Part shown: piece by piece, positions 33,764-45,200 of the stretch
Layout: each line of letters begins with the position of its first letter
Position numbering within the stretch: the first letter of the stretch is position 1
Assembly: GCA_037102815.1 (NCBI GenBank)
Contig: BTPP01000006.1
Location: 1,116,001-1,180,000, forward strand
Direction of reading: 5' to 3'
Length of the DNA stretch: 64,000 bases
Origin: Neurospora intermedia
Lineage: Eukaryota; Ascomycota; Sordariomycetes; Sordariales; Sordariaceae
Made by a program: the position numbers and the translations under genes
The notes under the pieces: generated by a model
Told to the model about the DNA's origin: nothing
The model's database searches: none
The model's input: the letters and a program-made list of their open reading frames with translations, nothing else

Positions 33764-35174
33764 ATGAAGTTCTCCAACTCCGCCGCCTTGGCCTTTGCCG
33801 CCACCACCATTGCCGCCCCTTCCACCCCTACCTTGCAGGAGAAGCCGCGTGCGGTCCAGGCTGGCTGCGCTTCAGCTGTCACCCTCGACGCCAGCACCAA
33901 CGTGTGGAAGAAGTACACGCTCCACGCCAACAAGTTCTACCGGACCGAGGTCGAGGCGGCCGTCGCGGCCATTTCGGACTCGAGCCTGGCAGCAAAGGCC
34001 GCCAAGGTGGCCAACGTCGGCAGCTTCCTCTGGCTGGACTCAATCGAAAACATTGGCAAGCTGGAGCCGGCGCTCGAGGACGTCCCCTGCGACCACATCC
34101 TGGGCTTGGTCATTTACGACTTGCCTGGTCGTGACTGCGCTGCCAAGGCCTCCAACGGCGAGTTGGCGGTTGGCGAGCTTAGTAGGTATAAGACTGAGTA
34201 TATCGATGGTGAGTCCTTCTTTGCTCCATGGCCTGCTCATTCATGCCACAAAGGACAAAGAATGCGTCTAACAAAGTGATTTTGGCCAATACAGCCATCG
34301 TCAAGATCCTCAAGGCGCATCCCAAGACCGCCTTCGCGCTCGTCATCGAGCCCGACTCACTCCCCAACCTCGTCACCAACTCGGACCTGCAGACCTGCAA
34401 GGACTCCGCGTCCGGCTACCGCGACGGTGTTGCCTACGCCCTCAGGAACCTCAATCTCCCCAACGTCGTCATGTACATTGACGCGGGCCACGGCGGCTGG
34501 CTCGGGTGGGACGCAAACCTCAAGCCCGGAGCGCAGGAGTTGGCCAAGGCCTACAAGGCCGCGGGATCCCCCAAGCAGGTCCGCGGCATCGCTACCAACG
34601 TTGCTGGGTGGAATCAATGGTATGTTTGCCACATCTCGTAGGACTAAAAAAAAGAAAAGGAAAAAAAAAAGAAAAAAAAAAAAGAAAAAAGGAGAGAGAG
34701 GGGGACAGAGAGAAACGAGAAAAGATTACTAATAATAACCTTGCGAAAAACAGGGACCTCACCCCCGGCGAATTCTCCAAAGCCTCGGACGCCAAGTACA
34801 ACAAGTGCCAGAACGAGAAGCTCTACCTCGACAACTTTGGCCCCGCCCTCAAGTCCGCCGGCATGCCCAACCACGCCATCGTCGACACGGGCCGCAACGG
34901 CGTCTCCGGTCTGCGCCAGGAGTGGGGCAACTGGTGCAACGTCAACGGCGCCGGCTTTGGCGTTCGCCCGACTTCTTCCACGGGTCACGACCTCGCTGAC
35001 GCTTTCGTCTGGGTCAAGCCGGGTGGTGAGTCCGATGGTACGAGCGATAGCAGTGCCACTAGGTACGATAGCTTCTGCGGGAAGAGCGATGCGTATCAAC
35101 CTAGTCCAGAGGCGGGATCGTGGAACCAGGATTATTTTGAGATGCTTGTGAAAAATGCTAAGCCTTCTTTCTAA
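33764..35174 (+). CDS. gh6-1: Secreted GH6 cellulase (cellobiohydrolase II-like), no cellulose-binding module
   Basis: Secreted glycoside hydrolase family 6 enzyme that releases cellobiose from the non-reducing end of cellulose, or acts as an endoglucanase. Exons are 33764-34208, 34295-34619 and 34754-35174, giving 396 aa. A signal peptide (about residues 1-18) leads almost directly into the catalytic domain, with no CBM1 or Ser/Thr linker. GH6 signature 1 is VIYDLPGRDCAAKASNGEL (D124) and signature 2 is ALVIEPDSLPNLV (D169); these align with Asp175 and the acid Asp221 of Trichoderma Cel6A. YIDAGHGGWLGW and WVKPGGESDGTSDSS follow. The C-terminal loop region is retained, which favours the tunnel-shaped exo form. 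The symbol rests on my unverified memory that the N. crassa gene between fimbrin and ck-1b is NCU03996, gh6-1. The second intron has a 60-nt purine run. Confidence 0.93.
34646..34705 (+). repeat. 60-nt homopurine tract inside GH6 intron 2
   Basis: An unbroken run of A and G only (A-rich, then GA repeats) fills nearly half of the 134-nt second intron. The branch site CTAATAA and the acceptor lie just downstream. It has H-DNA (triplex) potential and may be length-variable. Confidence 0.85.
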
Positions 35175-36621
35175 GAGGGAGGCAGAGAGGAAGAAGAAGT
35201 TTGGGTAGGGGTTTGAAAGCAGGGTGGCAGAAAATGGAAGAAAAGAGGCTAGGTTTGTATTTGGGAACGAGAAGCAAACTTGGATAGCACAATGTTGTGT
35301 ACTGTACTGGTTTTTCTTAGGATTGCTTTTTGTTCCCTCTCATAGTCAAGACTAGAGAGGCAATGTCCAGCTAATCATTACGTGCATAACGACTGCCCCT
35401 TGCTCCATGAGTATTTCACAACCTCGTGCTGGGTTGTAAGCAGAAATCTCCTTCTGTATGTGGCAAAGGCTAACGCCTGGCTTACTCCCCGAGTGTCCTT
35501 CCAGCCATGATTGCTTGTTGTCGATACGAACATGATGTTCAGGGTCCCCGGGAGTCGCTGCTGGATACATCTCCACTCACAGGCCCGCTTTCCACGTGTG
35601 ATTTCAAGCCAAGTTTGTCTCGATGAAGCCTAGTCCCTGTTTGTCATGTTGTCATCCGCACCGCAAGCGCGGAGGAAATATCACCTTCGTCTCACTTCCC
35701 GATTGATTACCCGTTGACCTCTCTTTTATGCCAGAGTGGAGGCAAAATGTTGATAACGTGTTGGAGGCGGAAGAGAAAACCTTGCAAAAGGTACGTGTAA
35801 AGTGACGGGTTGGGAAAGGAAGTAACAGATGAACATAACAACGTGCGCGGGATACTACTACCCGCTTATAAACATTGTCAATATTTTAAACTGGGAAGAA
35901 GGGACGCGCGCAGATCGTAAAAACGGGGCTCACCAAGAGCTAGTAATCACGGGGACCACCTCACTAACACCAAGCACCCCAGAGGCTCACTGTTACTACG
36001 GTGGCTCAGCTAAACGAGTGGGTGGAGGGATTCCTCGCGCACCCTAAGGTGTGGACGTGCCTGGGCCAATATCAAGTATACAGCCACCATTATGGGCATC
36101 GAATCCATGGTCTTTCGAGCAGGTCGTATTGAGCTGTGCGCATCAACAAGTTCCACTCGGCCAACCACCACCCTGTTGACAAACAAGCTCGAAGACTAAT
36201 AATTATAAGGTACCCCCTCGGTCCTCCCGTCTTTTACCATGGCGCGGAACCTAGGCAGCGGCCGTTTCCGAACGGGCTACCGCGTGCTACGTCAAGATCT
36301 CCCTTTCCGACGGTCGAAACAGTCGAACGGTCGCGAGCGGGTGATAATACCGACGATGCACAAACGACACAACAGCCCAGCAGAGCGAGTGTGGCCATCA
36401 TGATATCATTTGCTAGACATTTCTCGTCATCCACTGTAGTTAATTCTGGGCAAATCTCGGCTGCGTCTCGACGGTTGACTGAGCCTGTCGCCTTTGTCCC
36501 TTTTCGACTAAACTGTGTGGGGTGCTCTTGTTGACTCTTTAGTCGATTGCAGCACCACAATGAGCTGCGTCGCGTTGACCATTTCAAGGACAGGTGCTAG
36601 TCTTTTTCTTTTCCAATCGCC
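35175..36621. other. Convergent intergenic region, GH6 / Dmo2-like gene
   Basis: 1.4 kb between two convergent stops. I see no gene. Short ORFs here (up to 132 codons) lack coding character. Confidence 0.5.
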
Positions 36622-36974
36622 TCACTTGAACAGTCTGTACAAGCCCAGATAGGCCATGCCGCATGAGAGACCAGTGATGGCCCACCTCCTGCTTCTCATG
36701 CCAAAGAAGGATTTGCTGGCTAGGATCTCGGCTTGGGCCTTGGTGAGCTGGGAGTGGCCGGAATAATAGCTGTATGCGGCAAGACCAAGGAAAGCACCTC
36801 CGCCTAGTAAGGGTGTTAGCATCTAGGGTGTTTACCTAAGTATCTATGAATGCACGAGTCCTCACCAATGACCCGGCAGGGAAGGCAGTCATCACCGCGG
36901 TCCTGCTTGAGAATGTCCTGGAGCTTCTCAGGCCTGTCCAGGGTATGAAGCGGAGGAATGTTGTCTTTGGCCAT
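36622..36974 (-). CDS. Small mitochondrial-type membrane protein, Dmo2/DMAC1 family (DUF4536)
   Basis: A 96-aa protein. Exons on the minus strand are 36974-36866 and 36803-36622. The N-terminal half is soluble and holds the conserved pair in DDCLPCRVIG. The splice then continues directly into GGGAFLGLAAYSYYSG, the first hydrophobic span. A second span (WAITGLSCGMAYLGLYRLF) ends the protein. This layout, a CxxC-R-[VI]-x-G-G-G block before two short spans, is that of the DMAC1/Dmo2 family, whose human member helps assemble the distal membrane arm of complex I. The role here is therefore inferred from the family. It is divergent from the AP-3 mu gene, with starts under 400 bp apart. Confidence 0.85.
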
Positions 36975-37370
36975 GGCTAATGACTCCAGTCAGTGAGAGT
37001 TGTGAACGAGCGTGCTGACTCCGTCGTCTAATGATGCCCCTATTGGCTCCTCTTGTGTGTTATTGTTGACATGGAGTGAACAGTGGAGCTTGTTGGAGAG
37101 AGATCTGCCGTTGTCCACCGCCCACGCCGTTGACTTTCTGGCCGATCGAGTCTTGGCAAGGCAGAGAGCATGGGCCACATCGATGTTGCTGTGCGGGTTC
37201 CCATTGCGTCAGTGCTTCAGGTCCTAGGAACAAACAGTGCCCGGTCTGGCACTGTCCCTGGCCCATCGCTGCGTGATTGATTGCCCAACAGCAAGCAACC
37301 CACAAGCCAGAGGACCGCCATCACCGAACCCCTCACTCCCGTTACCTATCTCTCTCTTTTTTCTTTCATC
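36975..37370. promoter_or_regulatory. Divergent promoter region (Dmo2-like / AP-3 mu)
   Basis: 396 bp between two divergent start codons. It must contain both promoters. I recognise no TATA box or other clear element. Confidence 0.5.
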
Positions 37371-39208
37371 ATGAACGGTGTCATCGAGGCCCTCCACATT
37401 TTCGACGAGCACAAGTAAAGCTGCATCCTTGATCCAGAACAATGAAAAACACAAAAGCTAATTCCCAACTCCAGCAGCCCTATCTTGTCGCACACATACA
37501 CATCGCGTCCGCTGTCGCCGTCGTACTTGCTGCCCCTCTACCTCGAACATCCCGCCCCGAGACCGAACCTGATATACCTCCCTAATACCAACCCACCCAC
37601 CCTCGTCTTCAGCCTCAAACATGCCAACCTTCTCTTTCTCCTGACCACCTCCTCCGAGGTTGAGCCTCTGCTCGTTCTCGAGTTCCTCCACCGTATCGTC
37701 GATTCCTTCGAAGAGTTCCTGGGCACCCCATTACTGGCCCACAAGATTGAGAGTAACTACGATGTCGTAGCTCAGCTTCTCACAGAGATGTGCGATGCCG
37801 GCACCATCAACACAACAGAACCCAATGCACTGCGCGACTTGGTTGAGGTGGAAGGCTTTATGGGCAAGCTCCTCGGCAACTTGAACCTCCCCACGTATGC
37901 GCATCCATTACCCGTTTGGGACAAAAGAAAACATCCCCCCCGAACTGACTTGCGCAACTTGCCAGAAAACCTACCTTCTCCAGCCCCAACCCAGCTTCCC
38001 TCCTCGCCCAGCAGAGCACTTTAGCCCTCCCCTGGCGTCGAAACAATGTACGACACACTCAAAACGAGCTCTATGCCGACGTAATCGAAACCCTCTCTGT
38101 CACCCTCGCTCCATCCGGTCGGCCTCTCGCCGCCTTCGCAAACGGCACAATCGCCTTCACCTCCAAGGTCTCTGGAGTGCCCGACATTGTCGTTACTCTA
38201 ACGGGTCCAACCGGCAAGCACAACCTCGGCAGCATCATTGACCTACCTGTCTTCCACCCCTGCGTGCGCCTCGCAAAATGGCGCGAACAACCCGGCGTTC
38301 TCAGCTTCATCCCTCCCGACGGCCGCTTCACCCTAGCTGGTTACGAAGTCGACCTTCTCCCGCTGGGCGCCCGGAACCTAGGCAACATGAGCGCCTCAGC
38401 AAACAACCTTAAGCTCCCTGTCAGTTTGGAGATCAAGACCTGTCTCGGTCCCACTGGCTCTGACTTTGAAGTCCGCCTCACCGTGAATAGAATCCCCGGT
38501 ACTAGTGGCGGCGGAGGTGGCGGTAGTGGTTCATCATCAAACTACCCGCTCTCCTCAGCCAGCGGCGTCGGTCGGGGCATGGGAGGCGGTCCCCAACCCG
38601 GCACGCCCGCCTCCCCCACGCTTCAAGACCTCAAAGTCACCGTCCCCTTACCGGCAGACGTGCGCAACCTCGCCGAAATTCGCACCGCCAAGGGCGACGC
38701 CACGTACAACCCCGGTGACCGTTTTCTCGAGTGGACTATTCCCAACAAGGACGTCGCCGCCGGCTTTGCTTCGCACTTTGCTCTCCGTTGCACCGTCGTC
38801 GGCCAGTCTATTTCCGGCGAAGACGAAGACGATAATGACGACCCCACCGGTTTCGGCTTCAACACCTCCTCCGCTGGAGGCCGCGACTGGTCCTACGACG
38901 CCGGTGAACCAGCACCTTACCAGAGCGCGAGCGATCTCTTATCTGGCGGCGACAAGAAATTAACGGCCGAGCAAGAAAAGGAGGAAAAAGAGCGGAGGGA
39001 CGGCAAACTGGCGCAGCAGAACAAGATCCTGATGCCCAGCTCGGCGAGCGTGAGCTTTGCCGTCAAGGGGTGGACGGCGAGCGGAATCAAGGTGGAGAGC
39101 ATCATGCTGGATCCGAGGAGGAGTAAAGGGCTGGCGGAGACGGTGAGACCGTTCAAGGGGGTCAAGTATTTGACTGTTAGTAAGGGGGGCGTGGAGATTA
39201 GGTGCTGA
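37371..39208 (+). CDS. apm3: AP-3 adaptor complex mu subunit
   Basis: Medium chain of the AP-3 complex, which recognises sorting signals for transport from Golgi/endosome to the vacuole. Exons are 37371-37414, 37475-37894 and 37966-39208, giving 568 aa. The N-terminal longin-like domain starts MNGVIEALHIFDEHNSPILSH, with the first splice inside it, and continues through FLTTSSEVEPLLVLEFLHRI (read after LLF). The mu-homology domain starts near residue 185 (WRRNNVRHTQNELYADVIE), with FIPPDGRFTLAGYEVD and DRFLEWTIPNKD as landmarks. The last strand reads VRPFKGVKYLTVSKGGVEIRC. A Gly/Ser-rich insert (GGGGGGSGSS) and an acidic loop (EDEDDNDDP) enlarge it beyond the usual 420-480 aa. The AP-3 assignment rather than AP-1 or AP-2 rests on the N-terminal and PDIVVTLTGP sequence. 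Confidence 0.9.
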
Positions 39209-42200
39209 GGGATGAATGGATGCGAAGGAAGTCGAGGAGTAATGGAAGTGTGGCGACCAAGTCATGTTTACCAGTCTACTTTAGAGATGATGGATGATGG
39301 CCTAGTCAATGATTAACATGGGATGTCTTCAAGTATTTTCATAGAAGTTATCCGCCTGAGGACTTCGCATCTCTTACAACCACATCCTGCGATCGTCAGT
39401 TTATACCTACATGTCCTTTCCAGTCCCCCCTTTCTTATTTTATCGAATCAACCTCGCTTACAATGACAATCATCAGTTTGAATGGCAACTCATCAACAGA
39501 ACATCAGGTACAAGCCGGCAAAAGCCAGAATGAGTGATCGTGACCCTTGAACCTCATCATCATTCATCTGCTCTTGCTTTTGCTGCGAGTTCTAATGGTC
39601 CGAGTGTGTTGTCTTTCGCTTGATATTCCTCTCCTTTTCTTCGCCGTCTGCTTCTTACTACTGACCTAGATATTATACACTGACAACCGACCCGTGAAAG
39701 CACAATGCTATTTTTTTTACAGGTCACAGAGGCAGAAATGGAGACTACATGGCCAGACATTTTTTCTTTCTTTTGGTAGGTATGATTCTATGCTTCATAT
39801 AACACAACAGGCAATCATCCGTGCTAGTATCACAACTCTGCAACAACGACAACTACCACCGAGTCGATTTTGGAAATGTTATGGATATATTTTTTCCACC
39901 ATCGTTGTTCTTGGTTTCTGCCGATCCAAAACTTGACTACAATGACTATGTGGCATCAACTTCAAACTCCCATAGAATAGGGAAACCCGTACCTCTCATC
40001 TGGCTGGCATATTTGCCTAATGTAACAGCCACAGCCAAAAGTGTAACAACGCGCATGTCTTCTCGTACGTCCTTCAATACGTTCAACAGCGCTCCCACGC
40101 TCCCACGCCCCCTTGCCAGTTCATAATCATGAGGTCAGCATGATAGCTGCGAATCCAGGCCACCACACTCGAAGGACGTTTGATCGCCAAGGAGGGTGGT
40201 TCCTGCCGTTCGTCCTCGGACAAGCCGAAAGCTGCTGGCATGTCATCGCAGTAGATTGTGTTAATGTGTCTAGTCGGAGGTAACCGATTGCAGGAGATCA
40301 GTTCCAGCTCTGGACCTCGAATATCCAAGATTAAAGGCTTTCACCCGCTCGACCGAGTGGAAAACTAGCCGCCTATGCTACCTGGCGAAACCGATATGAA
40401 AGACAATATTCCAAAAAAATTCGTCATCTTGTAATGTTGTTGTTTCCAGAAATAGGCACAGAAAAAAAGCCGGAAGATCAACGGTATCAAATGTCCCCGG
40501 AACAGCAAGAGAGTTCGACTCCAGTTTGATTACCACGTGTGTGTGTTGTCCTATAAGTCGTCATGATTGTAGCCGCTTGGCTATAAATATGATGTGTCGG
40601 TGGAGATGAGGGGAGAAAGCAGGGAGGGAAAGTGTGATGCCGAAGGGTAGGACACTTGGCTTCGAGAAGAAGGGATGGGCTGCGAGATGAGTGTTTTGTG
40701 ACGACGCTAATGTCTGCAAGTAGTTGTCGAGGTTAACTCAAGGCCGCTGGACTGCCAGGGATGCATATATCTCCGAGGGTTCGTCTGTATTTGTATTATG
40801 GGTGGGCGGCAAGGCTTGGGGATACATAAATAGGTCGTGATGCTGGAAGCAGTGACGTTAAAAGTGGATCCGATTCGGCGCAGATACGGTGTCGAGATCT
40901 GGCACAGATGGCCACTTGGGTACTGGTACCTCTGTGCGGCTCTTCGTCATGCCCTGGACCCCAAACCGACACGACCACGAGGCATGGCTTTTGGAAACTA
41001 CTTACCAGCATGGCTTCGGCTAAGTGTGATGAAGAAACCGTTGACGCAGATGCCCATCTTGGGATGCGGAGAACGGGTAGATGTGACGGAACGCTGGATA
41101 CCCTGGCATGGGGGAGGTAGGGAAGCAGAACAAAGAGAAGGGTCGGGTTTGGTGTTCTATATTTGGCCAGCCAAGCGACGATACCGATGATCCGGCTTGA
41201 CGTAACGGCGATGACCCAAGCAGATACCCGATGGTGTTGAGACAAGCCAGCCACAACCGCCAACGCTGCATTAGAAGCCTTTTGAGCCGCCCAGGGAAGC
41301 GCCGTGACTCTGGCTGCGTTGCACGTCCATCATGAACTAGCCAGGCTAGTCCAATACCCTCGACATTTGTTCCCTGATACAGAAGGATCAAGGGAGCTGT
41401 TGTTCGAAGCCGTTTGGTGAATGTAGGCGCTCGGCGCATCGATGGACTGTAGGCAGACATAGCCCAGCGCTTGACTTGATACTATATGCATAGCATCGAT
41501 CCAAGGTTGACAGTAGTGTTGACAAGGGATAAAGCACAGCGTGTCACCCTGCACGTCAAGTGTCGAAGTCACGGTGTAGTGGTGACTGTAAGAGATGGCA
41601 TATGCGAGCATGGGAGTCGAGGGACGGGATGGCAGATAGACGGCTGTGTTTGGCTGACAAGACACTGAAGAGACTGTTAGGCGCCCGATATTCTACAGGT
41701 GACTGGCTTATCTCAACTTACGGATGGCAGTTGGAAGAGTTCTGGAAGTGTAGAAGACGCGAACCGTGGTTAACAACGGGCAATAGAAGGAAGTCGTGCT
41801 GTTGACACCAAAATAGTTCATAGGGCGCTTAGGAGCATTGACGTGGGTTCGTGGAGTAAACATCGAAGCCTTGGCAGGGGCATCGAAACAGTGGAGGGCG
41901 GCTAAGAACCGAGGCCGCGGCGGCTCCAGCGAATCGCGAAGCGGCTGGAGTCTTCAAAGGCACCGATCTCAGCCAATCACAGGACAGGGAGAGGACTTGG
42001 TTGCGTGTATTGAGACCCTCGTCGTGTTTTAAAAGGGCTTATTTTATCATCGAGTACTGGCTTTGACTGTGTTCTCGTCGTTGACGTCGTACTTTTCGAG
42101 TGGCGATATTGGACACAAGATGTCAAGAAAAGAAGATTGAATCGTGGGATGAAGCGAAGTGGAAGGAGATCATTGAGCATGCCCGCCTGTCGCTGTGGAA

Positions 42201-45200
42201 CGATGGAGAGATGTGCCTGAAAAAGCCGGGCCATCTGCCCACAACTGGAGCGGGCCAGGCCTGCCACCCTACGGTGACCTATGCTCGGGCCTGACGCTAC
42301 TTACGAATGGGGGCAACCGTCGCGACAACCGAATGGTAGGTATACTATGAGTGCAGTGTGTACTGGAGGCGACCTTGGTGTGACATGGAGATTTTTGCCA
42401 CTGGTCTCGGATTTTTTTTATAGTTCAACCCTGGTTTGGTTGTTAACGTGGTTCCTGCGACAGAGTTGCAAAGAGTGCGTCGGGAAGTTCCGCGCTAACA
42501 AACAAACCAGGGTTGATGCGTACACCAGTCGCAACCTCAACCCCTCGCCCAACCAGCACCACCACCTGTGACATTTTTGTTTTTGGCAGGGACGGAATGG
42601 CAACATGTCAACATGGATTGCTGTTGCCTGTTTTGGACAACGCCCGTCCCTATCCTGCTGAAGAATTAACGGAGGCCATGGCGGTGAGTGACATCTTGCG
42701 AAATGTTGAACCGGGGCAGGTGCGCACCTCTTACGTTTTCTGTTGACTTTTCGTTCCAGTCCTTTGCTGTTGCCTCGCTTGTCGAAAAGTGTCGATACCT
42801 CTTTCCAACTGCTTCCCAAATGAACTGAACCAACAACAGCACATCAGGCATCTGCATGGTCTTGCACTTCAGTTTGCAACCAAAGATTTCCATCTCCTCT
42901 CCTGCCTCCTCCCTTTTCCCACATCCGGATCCCGGTCCGCTTGGGCCTTCATCATAGTGTGCCAGACCCTTTTGGATGTTTCAACATGACTGTCAATTCG
43001 TGAGCTTTTATTTTCCTACCCAGCCTGAGAGCCCAAGACAGTCCCTGCGGAGGCGCCAAAAGCGTCGTCGGAAACGAAGAAACGAGGAAACAATTGTGAC
43101 GACATGCAGGCAGGCAGGCCACTGGTCACTACCTCTACACACCCTGTCGCCCCCATGAACCCCAAGGCCCCAAGGCCACGAGTCTCAGACGGGGTCGTCG
43201 ATGGTTCATCGCAACATTGTCAGGGCAGCACTGACCATGGCGGAATCAAGCCGTCCTCGACAGGCGATGACCCCTGAATCTCCAAATTCTCGATGGTACG
43301 CAAGGTGGGGAGACAACAGACAGGCTATGGTATGTACTGAGTCTAGGACAGGCAATCGCTCAGACTTTTGTTTCGTCACGCAAAGTGTCTGTAGTTAGTC
43401 CCTATGTGGGACGCTTGGGTGTCATTCATGTTATAGGACTAGGATGGCTGATTGAGGGCAATGTAGTGTAAGTCGTCGACACCAGGATCATTCCACCCAA
43501 CATCGCCTTGGATCATGTATACTGATTTTCATAATAGCACCCCAAGGCCCTCTCGTTTGGTGCTTGAGCCGCTACATATGCAGCTCCTTCACCACATCAC
43601 AAGTGGTGAACCTGCTCTCTGCACAACACGGGACTGTGGGCAATCGATGAGTTCCAAAATGCTTTTCTGCAGGCTCAGAATCAAAAGAGCCACCTAGCTG
43701 GATCTGATATGCCAAATCCTACCAGGGACCATACATATCGGCCAGTGTGTGTCGAACAGCACGCATATACCAGTGGACAGCTGGTAAACTGTGCGATCTG
43801 CTACCAGCCCGTCGCAGCTGTAAATCTCGAAAACTACAAGCTTCAAAGCTCCGGACACACATCATCCCCTTCGAGTCTCCTTGTCTGTAAAGGGCATGGT
43901 CGGGTACCAGTCACGACTTGTTTCTAAGAATGGGTCTTCATCTGACCTTTCATAGGCCGCACGTATCCAGCTTTCATCCAATCATGTCCTGGTCAAAGTG
44001 ACCAATCGCACCTCAAGCTTTGGCGGTAAACATCCCAAGAAGATGCGCTAGTAACAACGAGCCCGGTATTGATTACATAGCACGCGCGACGACAGTTCTT
44101 GGTAGTGACAGCCGCCGCAACTCCCACACTTGCTGACAGCCTGACACGGAAATTTTCGAACCGGGCGGAATGCGACTATAATATACATCTACTTGACTTT
44201 TACTTCGACAATCTTCCCACATGGAACCAAAGAACTCCGCACCTTGGTCTCCTATGAGCAGGTCCGCGCGTTACTATATTTAACGCTGAACTTGCCAACA
44301 CAAGGAACTCCCCTGGCTGTGATGGCATGCTGGACACCATCTCCCGCCGTATCTGCTACGTATAACATACATAAGAAACCCCAAAGGAGACACCCGGGAA
44401 CAGTGTCATGATCATACGTTGCCATAAGAGTACCACGATCAAGTTATGAGGCAACTTTCAGTACGCCGTTATGGTTGCATTCTGGCAGGTGGTTCAACCC
44501 TCTCAACAGCATGCTACTTTGGGACAATCGGCCTAATCTGGCTGCCGGAGGGTACCTCCAGGTGGAAGACTCTAAGCTGGAGGACCTCATGCCGAATTGT
44601 ACAGTTATCATGAACTCTTATGGCTAAAAAGACCCTACCAAGATCACCGTTCCGGCTGTGACGTTCGGCACTTTGACCTGAACGGTTTTACCGATATACA
44701 CTGCCCTCTTCCGCCTACTGAATACGGGCTGTTGTCCGCCCATCCCTGTACAAGCCAGCCGCCGTCGCTACTGGTGTAAGAAACGGCGTTTAACAACGCT
44801 TACCAGTTTCACCTGATGTCCACACATTTTGCTTTGCTAGCTGGCGATGCGGCATTCATCAGAACACATTTTATCGGTGTTACCCTACCAAAGCTGCCTG
44901 CGTTAGCTGCCACAAGTCATCGCCGCTCCTACAGCGTCCTGTACACACCAAACGCAGGGGCATGAGGGGACAGAGAATAACACGTCGCGCCATATTAAAT
45001 GGAACTACATCACCTGTCGTGTGCTTCCTATTGGTTGCATTCCTGTGAGACTTGACTTCCCTTCACGCTCTCACTCACCATTCGTCTCGGTATCGATGAT
45101 ACAGCCTAATGCCTATGGTTTGCGGGCAAGGCGAGGCGTCAGTCTTAAGGGCAGGAGGAGGCTGTGGAGCACCCAAGATGAAAGAAGAAGGATCGATTCG

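Noticed and set aside
42100-42294. 64-codon frame with the protein-like stretch EAKWKEIIEHARLSLW, behind CCAAT and TTTTAAAA patches
   Set aside because: No ATG at its start, no homology recognised and no clear splice partners; kept only as a faint hint within the gene-free region.
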